Shown here: positions 36,030 through 46,055 of the stretch, in pieces | Numbering within the stretch: the first letter of the stretch is position 1 | How the letters are laid out: each line of letters begins with the position of its first letter | NCBI GenBank assembly: GCA_049890035.1 | Contig: JBMHCG010000039.1 | Location: 186,001 to 250,000 of the forward strand | Direction: 5' to 3' | Length of the DNA stretch: 64,000 bases | From: UBA11891 sp049890035 | GTDB taxonomy: Bacteria > Bacteroidota > Bacteroidia > Flavobacteriales > Flavobacteriaceae | Program-made: the position numbers and the translations under genes | Notes under the pieces: generated by a model | The model's database searches: none | Told to the model about the DNA's origin: nothing | The model's input: the letters and a program-made list of their open reading frames with translations, nothing else

Positions 36030-36797
36030 ATGAAACAGACACGAAACATCACTATGAGCTTGTTTTTGATCGCTGCTCAGGCCATACAAGCACAAACCGT
36101 TAATGAAATTATAGACACCTATTTTGAAAATACCGGTGGGAAAGCACAATGGGAAAGCCTTCAGGGCATGAAAATGAAAGCAAAAGTCAACCAGATGGGA
36201 ATGGAGATTCCTTTGGAAATCGTTCAATTGAAGTCAGGGAAACAGATGACTGTTATCAACTTTCAGGGCCAGCAAATGAAGCAAGGTGTTTTTGATGGGG
36301 AAATCCTTTGGAATATCAATATGATGACCCAAAAAGCGGAAAAGAGTGACCAGGAATCAACGGATAATATGAAACGAGAAATGGGTGACTTTCCAGATCC
36401 TTTTTTGAATTATGAAGCCCGTGGTTACACCGCCGAGTTGATGGGGACAGAAGAAATGGACGGCGCCGAGTGTTTTAAAATTAAACTGACCAAAAAACCT
36501 TTGGTGATCGATGGAGAGGAAGTAGAAAATGTTTCCTTCTATTTCTTTGACACAGAGAATTATGTACCACTAGTAGTTCATTCAGAAATTAAATCAGGTC
36601 CTATGAAGGGGCAAATGAGCGAAATCAAAATGAGTGATTACCAAGAAGTTGGTGGTCTTTATTTTCCATTCTCTATGGTGCAAGGTTTGAAAGGTCAAGA
36701 GGGACAAACGATTTCCCTGGATGAGATTGTTATCAATCCCGAAATAGACGCTTCGGAATTTGCTTTTCCCGAAGATTCAGATTCCGATTCGAAGTAA
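36030..36797 (+). CDS. LolA-like outer membrane lipoprotein-sorting family protein
   Basis: A 255-residue exported protein (signal peptide about 1-22, ending IQAQT). The fold pattern (a short helix, then long amphipathic strands such as MKMKAKVNQMGMEIPLEIVQ and VSFYFFDTENYVPLVVHSEI) resembles the LolA/LolB-like half-barrel found in many Bacteroidota secreted proteins of unknown role. The C-terminus is acidic. It lies 30 bp before the BNR-repeat protein, so the two probably act together in the envelope. Its ligand is unknown. Confidence 0.7.
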   Translation: MKQTRNITMSLFLIAAQAIQAQTVNEIIDTYFENTGGKAQWESLQGMKMKAKVNQMGMEIPLEIVQLKSGKQMTVINFQGQQMKQGVFDGEILWNINMMTQKAEKSDQESTDNMKREMGDFPDPFLNYEARGYTAELMGTEEMDGAECFKIKLTKKPLVIDGEEVENVSFYFFDTENYVPLVVHSEIKSGPMKGQMSEIKMSDYQEVGGLYFPFSMVQGLKGQEGQTISLDEIVINPEIDASEFAFPEDSDSDSK

Positions 36798-36827
36798 ACC
36801 CGATACCAGACTAAAACCAATTTGAAT

Positions 36828-39800
36828 ATGAAACGACTGATTTTACTTAGTCTCCTAGGAGGCTTTGGACTTTGTTTTACACCCAGTGAAGCCCAGCAAA
36901 AAAAACAAAAGCTGGGTGACTATTTTGGTGACATGCGTGCCCGCCATATCGGCCCTGCCGTAATGAGCGGTCGAATTAACGATTTGGAATTGCACCCCAC
37001 GAATCCACGAATCATCTATGCGGGCAGTGCCGGTGGCGGTGTTTGGAAATCCAATGATGGCGGGGCCACTTTCAACCCAATATTCGAAGAGCATTGTCAG
37101 TCCATTGGTGCTGTAGCCTTGGACCCCAACGATCCAGACAACACCCTCTATGTTGGCACAGGAGAAACCTGGACAAGAAACAGCGTCTCTGTTGGAGACG
37201 GCCTATACAAATCAACGGATGGCGGTATCAATTGGAAAAAAATAGGATTTGAGCAATCCGAACGAATCGCCAATATCCTTATCAATCCGAATAATTCAAA
37301 TGAAATCTATGTCGGTGTCCTCGGTGCCCTTTGGTCAGACAACGATGAACGGGGGGTTTATAAATCCATTGATGGCGGAAATACATGGGAACGTATCTTG
37401 TATGATGGGCCAGCAACCGGTTGCGCTGATTTGGCCATGGATCCAAAAGATCCAAATATCTTGTATGCTTCTATGTGGGAATTTCGTCGAACGGCATGGT
37501 CGTTTAACTCTGGGGGAGCAAAAAGTGCCTTATATAAATCGACCGATGGTGGAGCCAGTTGGAACAAAATACACAAAGGGTTTCCGGAAGGCAAATTAGG
37601 TCGTTTGGCCATCGCCGTAGCCCCCTCGGATCCTTCCATTTTGTACACGGTTATCGAAGCCGAAGAACAAGACAGAAAAGGATTGTATCGCAGCGATGAT
37701 GGCGGACGGAACTGGAAACAAAGTAACAATGACTTTGGTATTACCGTTCGGCCATTTTATTTTTCACGTTTGGTTGTTGATCCAACGGATCCCAATGTGA
37801 TCGTCAAAGCTGGATTATCGGGTTCCATTTCACGCGATGGTGGGAAAACATTTAAAGACTTGGGGACCATGCATAGCGACATCCATGACGTGGCTTTCCA
37901 TATCAAGGATGCTGATTATTTATTTGCTGGTACAGACGGTGGTGTTTACCGCTCTTGGAATGGGGGAACAACCTTTGAGATAGTAGAAAATCTGCCTCTA
38001 TCCCAGTTCTACCATATCAGTGTAGATGATGCCGAACCGTATAATGTTTATGGTGGACTGCAAGACAATGGCTCTTGGTTTGGACCCAATGCTGCCGCAG
38101 GAGGGGTCAAAGCAGCCCAATGGACATCGGTAGGCCAAGGTGACGGCTTTCGCGTATTGAAACACCCCACCAAAAAAATTGTGTATTCCGAAATGCAAGG
38201 TGCTGAAAACGTTTGGCGATACGACTTGGAGAAAGGACGGATCAAAACCATTCAACCCCTTCCCAAAAAAGGTCAACCCAAACTGCGATACAATTGGAAT
38301 GCTCCCATTGCGACCAGCATACACCAGCCCGATCGCATCTACATTGGGAGTCAATTTCTCCACCGATCCGAGGACCAAGGAGAAAGTTGGGAAACGATTT
38401 CACCAGATTTGACAACCAACGATCCGAAGAAACAAAATCAGGAAGATTCGGGAGGCTTGTCCATGGACAATTCGGGAGCAGAAAATCATACCACCTTATT
38501 CACCATAGCCGAATCTCCTATCGATCCCAATATTATTTGGGTAGGAACCGATGATGGAAATATTCAATTGACCCGTGATGGTGGAAAAAGCTGGACGCTA
38601 ACTTCAGTAAATCTCCCAGGATTGCCCGAAGCTACATGGGTCTATCATATCGAAGCAAGTGTTCATAATGCGGGAACGGCTTATGCAGTTTTGGACGGAC
38701 ATACCCGCGGGGATCGAACTCCCTATGTCTATAAAACAACTGATTTTGGAAATCGTTGGACTTCTATTGCAACCGAAGAAATCAAAGATTTTGCTCGCAA
38801 TATTCAAGAGGATACCCAAAATCCTGACTTGTTGTTCTTAGGAACCGAACAAGGGCTCTATATCACAAACAACGGAGGAACGTCCTGGAGTGCTTTTACC
38901 AACAACCTGCCCCCTGTTGCTGTTCATTATATCGATTTGCAGCCCCGAACCAATGATTTGGTACTCGGCACGCACGGACGGGGAATAATCATTATCGATG
39001 ATATCTCTCCTCTGCGAACGATTGGCGAAGAACAATTGCAATCCAAATTGTACTTTTTTGAGCCTAGTGGCATGGTGATGCGGGATAAAAGTGCTGGATT
39101 TGTCGAATACTTTGGAACCGAAACACAGTTTGTAGGTGAAAATCCAAATCGTATCGCGCAATTCAAATATATCTTACCCAAACGCCACACCTTTGGTAAA
39201 ATGACAATGGAAGTGACGGATATGAAAGGAAATAAAGTAGCCACTCTCAATCCAAAAAAATCCAAGGGAATCAATATTGTTAGCTGGAATTATACCATGC
39301 GTCAACCCAAAGTAGCGAAAGGGAAAACACTTGCCTTTGGCGGTTTTACCTCACCCCGAGTTCCTGCAGGGGATTACAAAGTAGTCATAAAAAAAGGACG
39401 AGATACCTTTGAGAAGGTATTTACCTTACAAAATGATGCCGAAACCAGTACCGATCCAAACTATTTTGCCCTAAAAAATGAGGTAACGATGCAACTCTAC
39501 AACATGACACAAGAGCTGGCTTACCTTGTTTATGAATTGGATGTTCTGTCGGAAAAGGTGACCAACAAACGAACCAAAGGCAAACTTCAGGCACTAAAAG
39601 AAACATTGGTAATTACAACTGGGGACAATTATGTTGGTGCTGCGGAGCCCCAATTGCGCGAAAAGATGGCTAGCCTTTATAGCAAAGTTGCCGATAGCTA
39701 TTCCAAACCCTCTCCCAATGAAATGGAATTTTTAGATGTCATCGTGGATCGCTTTGAATCAGCTAAAAAAAGTTTTGATCAGTTGAAAAAAAGAAGCAAG

Positions 39801-39848
39801 GTTGATATGAGTGACATACAGAGTTACGAATCGTTCATCAACGAATAA
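36828..39848 (+). CDS. Sortilin/BNR-repeat beta-propeller protein
   Basis: A 1006-residue secreted protein: signal peptide (about 1-22), then many beta-propeller repeats with the Asp-box pattern SxDGGxTW (WKSNDGGATF, YKSTDGGINW, YKSIDGGNTW, YRSDDGGRNW) to about residue 740. A C-terminal beta domain and a helical tail follow. Database labels such as 'glycosyl hydrolase' arise from the BNR repeats; no catalytic signature is visible. The fold suggests binding of peptides or glycans outside the cell. I use the ATG at 36828, not the TTG at 36822. A homologue lies at 41921-45073 on the other strand. Confidence 0.85.
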   Translation: MKRLILLSLLGGFGLCFTPSEAQQKKQKLGDYFGDMRARHIGPAVMSGRINDLELHPTNPRIIYAGSAGGGVWKSNDGGATFNPIFEEHCQSIGAVALDPNDPDNTLYVGTGETWTRNSVSVGDGLYKSTDGGINWKKIGFEQSERIANILINPNNSNEIYVGVLGALWSDNDERGVYKSIDGGNTWERILYDGPATGCADLAMDPKDPNILYASMWEFRRTAWSFNSGGAKSALYKSTDGGASWNKIHKGFPEGKLGRLAIAVAPSDPSILYTVIEAEEQDRKGLYRSDDGGRNWKQSNNDFGITVRPFYFSRLVVDPTDPNVIVKAGLSGSISRDGGKTFKDLGTMHSDIHDVAFHIKDADYLFAGTDGGVYRSWNGGTTFEIVENLPLSQFYHISVDDAEPYNVYGGLQDNGSWFGPNAAAGGVKAAQWTSVGQGDGFRVLKHPTKKIVYSEMQGAENVWRYDLEKGRIKTIQPLPKKGQPKLRYNWNAPIATSIHQPDRIYIGSQFLHRSEDQGESWETISPDLTTNDPKKQNQEDSGGLSMDNSGAENHTTLFTIAESPIDPNIIWVGTDDGNIQLTRDGGKSWTLTSVNLPGLPEATWVYHIEASVHNAGTAYAVLDGHTRGDRTPYVYKTTDFGNRWTSIATEEIKDFARNIQEDTQNPDLLFLGTEQGLYITNNGGTSWSAFTNNLPPVAVHYIDLQPRTNDLVLGTHGRGIIIIDDISPLRTIGEEQLQSKLYFFEPSGMVMRDKSAGFVEYFGTETQFVGENPNRIAQFKYILPKRHTFGKMTMEVTDMKGNKVATLNPKKSKGINIVSWNYTMRQPKVAKGKTLAFGGFTSPRVPAGDYKVVIKKGRDTFEKVFTLQNDAETSTDPNYFALKNEVTMQLYNMTQELAYLVYELDVLSEKVTNKRTKGKLQALKETLVITTGDNYVGAAEPQLREKMASLYSKVADSYSKPSPNEMEFLDVIVDRFESAKKSFDQLKKRSKVDMSDIQSYESFINE

Positions 39849-39927
39849 ACAGAATTTGTTTTGTCCAAATAGTTTGTTTTTCTTTTACTAAAATTCTACC
39901 GGTTGGACCCTTTGGAAGCAACAAAAT

Positions 39928-39961
39928 AAAGGGATTGTATAATTACAATCCCTTTGTTTTT
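39928..39961 (+). terminator. Terminator after the BNR protein
   Basis: A perfect 12-bp stem AAAGGGATTGTA (39928-39939) / TACAATCCCTTT (39944-39955), a TAAT loop, and GTTTTT after it. It ends the 36030-39848 unit 80 bp after the stop. Confidence 0.85.
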
Positions 39962-40223
39962 AAACTATAACTAGTCTAATTTGAGAACAGAAAATACTTT
40001 TAACCATTTAAAGCATACTTTATACCTACAGCAAACAAATATTAAAATGACGATCTACATCATTCTAATGGATATTAAAAAAAAGCGGGGACTGTACCTC
40101 TCTTTTTAGCTATCGATATGGTTAAAACCGATATATCACAGGATCAGAAGGGTTGCTTTAAGCACGGTCATTCGCAGTAGAAAAGCCCTCCATCAATATG
40201 ACAGACTGGATGAAAGTCATAAT
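39962..40223. other. Intergenic stretch without recognised features
   Basis: About 260 bp between the terminator and the end of the gamma-glutamyltransferase gene. I see no convincing open frame, tRNA or copy of the 19-nt small-RNA core. An imperfect ATATGGTT/AACC-type repeat near 40117-40137 is too weak to call. Confidence 0.4.
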
Positions 40224-41918
40224 TTAAAAGCCTGCTGCCTGGCCGTCTTTTCTGCTTTCTGAGGCTCCGTGATAGACTTTATTCTTTTCATCCCACAGGA
40301 TTGCTTGATACCCTCCAAAAACTCCTCTTGCATATCCGACATGATGGCCCTTGTCGATCAGACCCCTTACGGTAGCATAAGGTATTCCCGATTCAATTCG
40401 AATCAAGCCCGTATCTTCGGTGACTCTTCCCATGGGACTCGCCCCGCCCGAATGATCCCATCGAGGCGCATCCCCGGCTTCCTGAAGGTTCATTCCAAAA
40501 TCAACGAGATTCATTACAATTTGTGTATGCCCCATCGGTTGGAAATCACCACCCATCACACCAAAACTCACCCATGGCTTACCGTCTTTGGTTATAAATG
40601 CTGGAATAATTGTATGAAACGGACGTTTATTTGGCTCCAACGTATTGGCTTGATTGGGTTTCAAACTAAATAGCTCGCCACGATCTTGTAACATAAATCC
40701 TAATTTAGGAGGGGCCATTCCAGATCCCATTCCTCTATAATTACTTTGTATCAAAGAGACCATGGTTCCTGAACGATCCGCAACAGTCATGTAAATGGTT
40801 TCACCGGCAGAGATTGCTCCAGCACTGTATGTGGAAGCCCTATCGCCTATTTGTCCCCTTCTAGTGGCCGCGTAAGCTGGGGATAGTAAGGTTTCTACGG
40901 GTACATCAAAAAAATCCATGTCGGCATAGTATTTAGCGCGATCTTCAAAGGCTAATTTTTTGGCCTCGGTAAAAAGATGTAAGTGCTCTGCACTCCCAAA
41001 AGGAATATTTGAAAAATCGAATCCGTTTAATATTTGAAGCATCTGTAAGGCAGCCATACCTTGTCCATTGGGAGGTAGTTCCCAGACATCGTAGCCTCTA
41101 TAGTTTACTGAAACAGGCTCGACCCAATCAGATTGATGATTAGCCATGTCTTTTTTAGACAGAAAACCGCCTTGTTCTTTAATAAATGAGTCAATAATTT
41201 CAGCAATTTCCCCTTTGTAAAAGGCATCTCTTCCCTTTTCAGCGATGATACGATAGGTATTCGCTAAGTATGGGTTTTTGAAGATCTCTCCTTCTTTAGG
41301 TAATTTTCCACCGTTTTGATCGATATAGGTTTCTCGTATATTAGGAAACCCTTTGGATTGAAAAAACGGCACCGTCCGATTCAGATACCAAGCGATCAGT
41401 TCGGTTAATGGAAAACCCTTTTCAGCGTAATTTATTGCCGGAGCCAATAGTTCGGTCATTGGTTTGGATCCAAATTTAGAATGCAATTCAAACCAACCAT
41501 CTACAGCACCTGGTACACTCACAGGCAAGGGCCCATGGGATGGAATTTTCGTCATCCCATTTTTTTCGAAATAATCTAAGGATAGAGCCGATGGGGAACG
41601 TCCACTTGCATTTAATCCAAAAAGTTTTTGAGATTTAGCATCCCAAACGATAGCAAACAAATCCCCCCCGATACCACAGCCTGTCGGCTCCATAAGTCCA
41701 AGTGCCGCATTGGCTGCAATGGCCGCGTCTATAGCGTTGCCTCCTTTTTTTAAAATATCAAGGCCTATTTGCGTCGCTAATGGGTGACTAGTAGCAACCA
41801 TTCCATTCTGAGCAAGAACTTCTGATCGGGTTGAAAACAACGCACCCGTTATTCTGTCTTGGGCATGGACGAATTGAATGAGACTGGCAAAAAAAAGTAC
41901 TGTGATTTTCTTTTTCAT
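40224..41918 (-). CDS. ggt: Gamma-glutamyltransferase (T3 Ntn hydrolase)
   Basis: A 564-residue exported enzyme (signal peptide about 1-19). Motifs are GGNAIDAAIAANAALGLMEP, TGCGIGGDLFAIV, the oxyanion-side PPNGQGMAALQML and the predicted nucleophile Thr374 in GETIYMTVADRSG, where self-cleavage makes two chains. The classical TTH triplet is TIY here, as in a side clade whose natural substrates are less clear. It cleaves or transfers gamma-glutamyl groups, for example from glutathione, in the periplasm. It lies 2 bp downstream of the second BNR protein and shares its operon. Confidence 0.9.
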   Translation of the reverse strand: MKKKITVLFFASLIQFVHAQDRITGALFSTRSEVLAQNGMVATSHPLATQIGLDILKKGGNAIDAAIAANAALGLMEPTGCGIGGDLFAIVWDAKSQKLFGLNASGRSPSALSLDYFEKNGMTKIPSHGPLPVSVPGAVDGWFELHSKFGSKPMTELLAPAINYAEKGFPLTELIAWYLNRTVPFFQSKGFPNIRETYIDQNGGKLPKEGEIFKNPYLANTYRIIAEKGRDAFYKGEIAEIIDSFIKEQGGFLSKKDMANHQSDWVEPVSVNYRGYDVWELPPNGQGMAALQMLQILNGFDFSNIPFGSAEHLHLFTEAKKLAFEDRAKYYADMDFFDVPVETLLSPAYAATRRGQIGDRASTYSAGAISAGETIYMTVADRSGTMVSLIQSNYRGMGSGMAPPKLGFMLQDRGELFSLKPNQANTLEPNKRPFHTIIPAFITKDGKPWVSFGVMGGDFQPMGHTQIVMNLVDFGMNLQEAGDAPRWDHSGGASPMGRVTEDTGLIRIESGIPYATVRGLIDKGHHVGYARGVFGGYQAILWDEKNKVYHGASESRKDGQAAGF

Positions 41919-41920
41919 GT

Positions 41921-44900
41921 TTATTTATTTTTTGATGAAATCATTTCAATTTGCTCCGTAGAAATGGTTTTATTGAGTTCGGTTATATTATTGTTCAATA
42001 GTTTTTCAAGTGCTGTGAGTTGCGTTTCGAGCTCTGCCGAGATCGCTTCAAAAAAGGCTTTGGCTTGATCTGTAGGTGGATCGTCCCCACGTTGCGAATC
42101 TGCCAACAAAAAAGCAATGCGATTGTTTATACGAATCCCGTAATTGAGTGGATCTTGTCTGCTTTGATTCTTGGTCATGTGAATGCTGTTTTCAATACGG
42201 CTTAATGCTTTTTCGAAATCCCCAATATGCGTTAACAGATCTTCACTTATTTGTTCTTTCTGCTTGAGGTAATCTAAGTCTTTTTGTACGTCTCGAATGG
42301 TAATGATGGCCGTATTAGCCTTACTTACTTCGTCACGTACTTTTATTAAAAAATCAAATTGCTCCTTGAAGTCTTCATCTGTATTGGTCAATCTAGGATC
42401 TTTTATTATTCTTAATGGCTGCTCTTTAAATATTCCATTATAATTTAAACGGACAGTGTAGTTGCCGGGTATTGCTTTTGGTCCAACATTAGGAGAGGAA
42501 TAAAGGACCATTCCTTCAAATGCTTGAAAACCCGGATATCGCATGTTCCAAACCAATCGATTTCCACCTGATTGAACGTGCAGTGGAATGGAAGCCTGGG
42601 GATTCAATCGATTCGGTTTCGCCTTATTGGAATACTTCTGTATGAGCGTGCCATCCGCTTCTTTTATTTCTACACTAACGAAATCATCTTCTTTAAGATC
42701 TTTAATATAAAAATGTATAATGGCACCATTCGGATGATTTTCTCCCACTAATTTAAAATTTGTGCGTGCCCACCCTTTGGATTGTTGCATCCGATAAGCC
42801 TGGTCAGGCTTGAATAAATGAAAGGATTCCTTCTCCAAAGTGCTACTCAATTGATGCAGTGGAGTGAGATCATCAATCATCCAAAAACTCCGACCATGAG
42901 TAGCTGCTATTAAATCATTATCGCGGACATGCAGATCACGAATGGAAGTGATCGGAAGATTGAGTTGAAATGAATTCCAGCTCTTTCCGTCATCAAATGA
43001 AATATACATACCCCATTCTGTGCCGGCATAGAGCAACCCGTCCCGGGTTTTGTCAGAACGAATGACTCGCGTGTAGTGATTTGATGGAATACCGTCTGTT
43101 ATTATCGCCCAAGTTTTTCCATAATCGTTGGTTTTGTACAAATAGGGGGTATAATCGCCAAACTTGTAGGAAGTAGCTGCAACATAGGCGGTCCCTTTAT
43201 GAAATGGGCTTGGGTCGATGCTATTGATCATATTTAACTTTGGACTCATTGAAGCAGGTGGAGTTACATTCTCCCATGTTTCTCCATTATTTTTACTTAT
43301 ATGAATTAAACCGTCATCACTCCCTACCCAAATGACCCCTGCTTCTAGTTGAGATTCATTAATAGCAAACAGGTTAGAATAAAATTCAGCACCTGTGTTA
43401 TCCTGTGTAATAGGTCCTCCAGAGGATTTTATGGTTTCTGGGATCGCTCTCGTTAAATCGGGTGAAATGGTGTTCCAACTTTGCCCACCGTTAGTAGTTT
43501 GATGTAAATAGTTTGACCCAGCATACAATTTATTGGAGTCATGAATACTGAATTTTATAGGAAAGTTCCAATTGAAACGATACTTCATTACTTCGGCTCC
43601 TGACCCAGCCGGATTATCTGGCCAAATATTCACCGAACGAATTTGGTCGGTGCGGTGGTCTTTTCGCAGCAAGTATCCTTTGTACGTTCCGCCATAGACA
43701 ATATCATTGTTTTTAGGATCTGGTGCCAGATGGGCACTTTCACCTCCTGCTGTAGTTTCCCAGTCCCTTTCACCAATGCTTGAACCTGATGATCGATGCG
43801 CTATTCTGATGGTACTATTATCTTGTTGGGCACCATATATGCGATAAGGAAAAGCATTGTCAGTGGTAACCCGATAAAATTGTGCCGTTGGTTGGTTGTG
43901 ATAAGTGGTCCAGTTATTTCCGCCATCGTTAGAAATTTGTGCCCCGCCGTCGTCCGCAATGGCCATACGATTGTTATTGTTTGGATCGATCCACAAATCG
44001 TGGTGATCTCCATGCGGAGCATTCTTGAGGGTGAATGATTTACCTCCATCGGTAGAAACACCATAACTTACATTCATGACATAGACTTTGTCTTTATTTT
44101 GGGTATCCGCATAAATTCTACTGTAGTACCACGCACGTTGACGCAAGGCCCGATCGTCATTCACTTTTTGCCATGTTTGTCCTCCATTGTCCGATCGAAA
44201 AACTCCTCCGTCGGCCGCCTCTATAATAGTCCAAACACGATTGGAGTCTACCGGTGAAACTGCAATCCCAACAATTCCCCAAGGACCTTTGGGAAGGCCC
44301 GATTGTAAAGAGATGTCTTTCCAAGTGTCACCTCCATCAAAACTTTTAAAGAGCTTACTATCTGGACCGCCACTATCCATACGATAACCATTTCGTTTCA
44401 TTTCCCAAGTGGCCGCATACATAATTCTCGCATTATTGGGATCCAATACCAAATCCCCCGCACCCGCTTTATTGCTTTCAAAAAGAATCTTTTCCCAGTT
44501 TTGCCCCCCATCAGAAGAGCGATAAACCCCTCTTGTTTCGTTGGGTTTCCACAAGTTTCCAATTACAGCGACATAAACTAAATCAGGATTTTCTGGATGA
44601 ATTCGAATTCTTGAAATATGTTCAGAATCTTTCAACCCTATAAAACTCCACGTTTTACCGGCATCCAAGCTTTTCCACATGCCTTTTCCAGAAGAAACAT
44701 TTCCTCTTAGGGTTTGCTCACCCTCACCGACATAGATAATATTGGGATCCGATGTTGATACGGCCACTGCACCAATAGAACCCCCAAAATATCCATCAGA
44801 TATACAATACCAACTGTTCCCTGCATCTTCTGTTTTCCAAACACCTCCTCCGGCTGTACCCATGTAATACACATTGGGTTTGTTGGGTACTCCGGTAACT

Positions 44901-45073
44901 GTTCCGGCTCGTCCGCCACGGAAGGGACCTACAAGTCTCCATTTAACAGAATTGTAATAGTCTTTGGAAAAAGAAAGTGTTTTTTGTTTCTTATTTTTTT
45001 TTCGTTGTGCGTTGACAACACTCGTTTGAATGCCAAGCATACAAAATGTGAGCAAAAAAAGGTAGGGTTTCAT
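41921..45073 (-). CDS. Sortilin/BNR-repeat beta-propeller protein (second copy)
   Basis: A 1050-residue secreted protein, signal peptide about 1-23. It has the same build as the protein at 36828-39848: the block MGTAGGGVWKTEDAGNSW parallels AGSAGGGVWKSNDGGATF of the other copy, and Asp-box repeats (YRSSDGGQNW, FRSDNGGQTW) run to about residue 720, followed by a C-terminal beta domain and helices. It likely binds peptides or glycans; no catalytic residues are evident. I use the ATG at 45073. ggt follows after 2 bp. Confidence 0.85.
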   Translation of the reverse strand: MKPYLFLLTFCMLGIQTSVVNAQRKKNKKQKTLSFSKDYYNSVKWRLVGPFRGGRAGTVTGVPNKPNVYYMGTAGGGVWKTEDAGNSWYCISDGYFGGSIGAVAVSTSDPNIIYVGEGEQTLRGNVSSGKGMWKSLDAGKTWSFIGLKDSEHISRIRIHPENPDLVYVAVIGNLWKPNETRGVYRSSDGGQNWEKILFESNKAGAGDLVLDPNNARIMYAATWEMKRNGYRMDSGGPDSKLFKSFDGGDTWKDISLQSGLPKGPWGIVGIAVSPVDSNRVWTIIEAADGGVFRSDNGGQTWQKVNDDRALRQRAWYYSRIYADTQNKDKVYVMNVSYGVSTDGGKSFTLKNAPHGDHHDLWIDPNNNNRMAIADDGGAQISNDGGNNWTTYHNQPTAQFYRVTTDNAFPYRIYGAQQDNSTIRIAHRSSGSSIGERDWETTAGGESAHLAPDPKNNDIVYGGTYKGYLLRKDHRTDQIRSVNIWPDNPAGSGAEVMKYRFNWNFPIKFSIHDSNKLYAGSNYLHQTTNGGQSWNTISPDLTRAIPETIKSSGGPITQDNTGAEFYSNLFAINESQLEAGVIWVGSDDGLIHISKNNGETWENVTPPASMSPKLNMINSIDPSPFHKGTAYVAATSYKFGDYTPYLYKTNDYGKTWAIITDGIPSNHYTRVIRSDKTRDGLLYAGTEWGMYISFDDGKSWNSFQLNLPITSIRDLHVRDNDLIAATHGRSFWMIDDLTPLHQLSSTLEKESFHLFKPDQAYRMQQSKGWARTNFKLVGENHPNGAIIHFYIKDLKEDDFVSVEIKEADGTLIQKYSNKAKPNRLNPQASIPLHVQSGGNRLVWNMRYPGFQAFEGMVLYSSPNVGPKAIPGNYTVRLNYNGIFKEQPLRIIKDPRLTNTDEDFKEQFDFLIKVRDEVSKANTAIITIRDVQKDLDYLKQKEQISEDLLTHIGDFEKALSRIENSIHMTKNQSRQDPLNYGIRINNRIAFLLADSQRGDDPPTDQAKAFFEAISAELETQLTALEKLLNNNITELNKTISTEQIEMISSKNK

Positions 45074-45249
45074 AGTTCGTATTCTTTGTTCCAACAAAAT
45101 AGTAATAAAATTATGAATGACTATGCGCCAAGCTGGGAAGGATGAGTGATTGTCAATGAGTGAAAGACCAATCCCAAGCAGGTGTAGATTGTGAAATATG
45201 GGAACCTAGGTATGCTCTTTAACATTGGCTTGCATTCTATTGGAAAATA

Positions 45250-46050
45250 TCAATCTACAGTGACATCCAATACAGACGAATAATAAATACCAAAATAACC
45301 CAGTGCATTATTATTAAAATTCCCCATAGGATTAAAAGGGGTGATGTCACCGGAGCGTTCACTGGTCAATAAAGACAGTTGATAGAAAAAAGTATAGTAG
45401 GCCTTATTCGTACTCAATAATTCCACCCGAACAGTAGCTTTTGGAAGAAATGTTTCGCGTATGGGTACACTAAATTCTACCGCTGGATCCGCGAAGGCGT
45501 CATCAAAAACAGTTATTTCGTTGTATTCATTATCCTCGGAATCAGACAACTTGATCCGATAGTAATTCAACGTATTGGGATCATCTTCGATGATAGCAGA
45601 CAGGCGAACACTTCCTTCTTCACGAAAAGGAAGATTCGGAAGTTCGGATTGTTCCAAATCAACCAGTGGCCCTGGAGAAGGAACTATGGCTGTGGCAGAA
45701 TAGACACTTCCGTTGATAAAGATATCTATAGAAACCGAATCAAAGGGTGCAACAGCTATTTGGGTTGCCACATAGCTACCGGGTTCTATCTCTTTAAGAA
45801 TTTTGGTCTGGTTTTGGAGGTGCAACTCAATACGCGCATTGGTGAGGGCTTCTGGTTTTTCGATTTCGTAAAAGGAATTCGATTCCGATAAAGTCACGTT
45901 GAGTTGTTCTTCCGTAACATTTAATTCTGCAGCAATAACGATACGAGGGGCTGTCTCATTGAGATCCAACTCAATAACATCTTCACAGCCCATCAAAAAA
46001 AGGGTCGATACAAATAAACTAATAGGATATCGAATTGTGGACATAGCCAT
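45250..46050 (-). CDS. DUF4249 lipoprotein
   Basis: A 266-residue envelope protein with the lipobox LMGC followed by EDVIELDLN, the hallmark of DUF4249. Beta-rich segments follow (IVIAAELNVTEEQLNVTLSE). DUF4249 proteins are almost always encoded next to a TonB-dependent receptor in Bacteroidota and probably act as its surface partner. Here it begins 5 bp after such a receptor gene. I choose the ATG at 46050 over the TTG at 46059, which would overlap the receptor gene. Confidence 0.88.
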   Translation of the reverse strand: MAMSTIRYPISLFVSTLFLMGCEDVIELDLNETAPRIVIAAELNVTEEQLNVTLSESNSFYEIEKPEALTNARIELHLQNQTKILKEIEPGSYVATQIAVAPFDSVSIDIFINGSVYSATAIVPSPGPLVDLEQSELPNLPFREEGSVRLSAIIEDDPNTLNYYRIKLSDSEDNEYNEITVFDDAFADPAVEFSVPIRETFLPKATVRVELLSTNKAYYTFFYQLSLLTSERSGDITPFNPMGNFNNNALGYFGIYYSSVLDVTVD

Positions 46051-46055
46051 AGCAT

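Noticed and set aside
36828..39848. Reading the BNR-repeat protein as an active glycoside hydrolase
   Set aside because: The Asp-box repeats only report a propeller fold; no catalytic signature of a sialidase or other hydrolase is visible.
40224..41918. Gamma-glutamyltransferase as inactive because TTH is TIY
   Set aside because: The first Thr, which is the nucleophile, and the surrounding Ntn-fold motifs are kept; the side clade commonly has this form.
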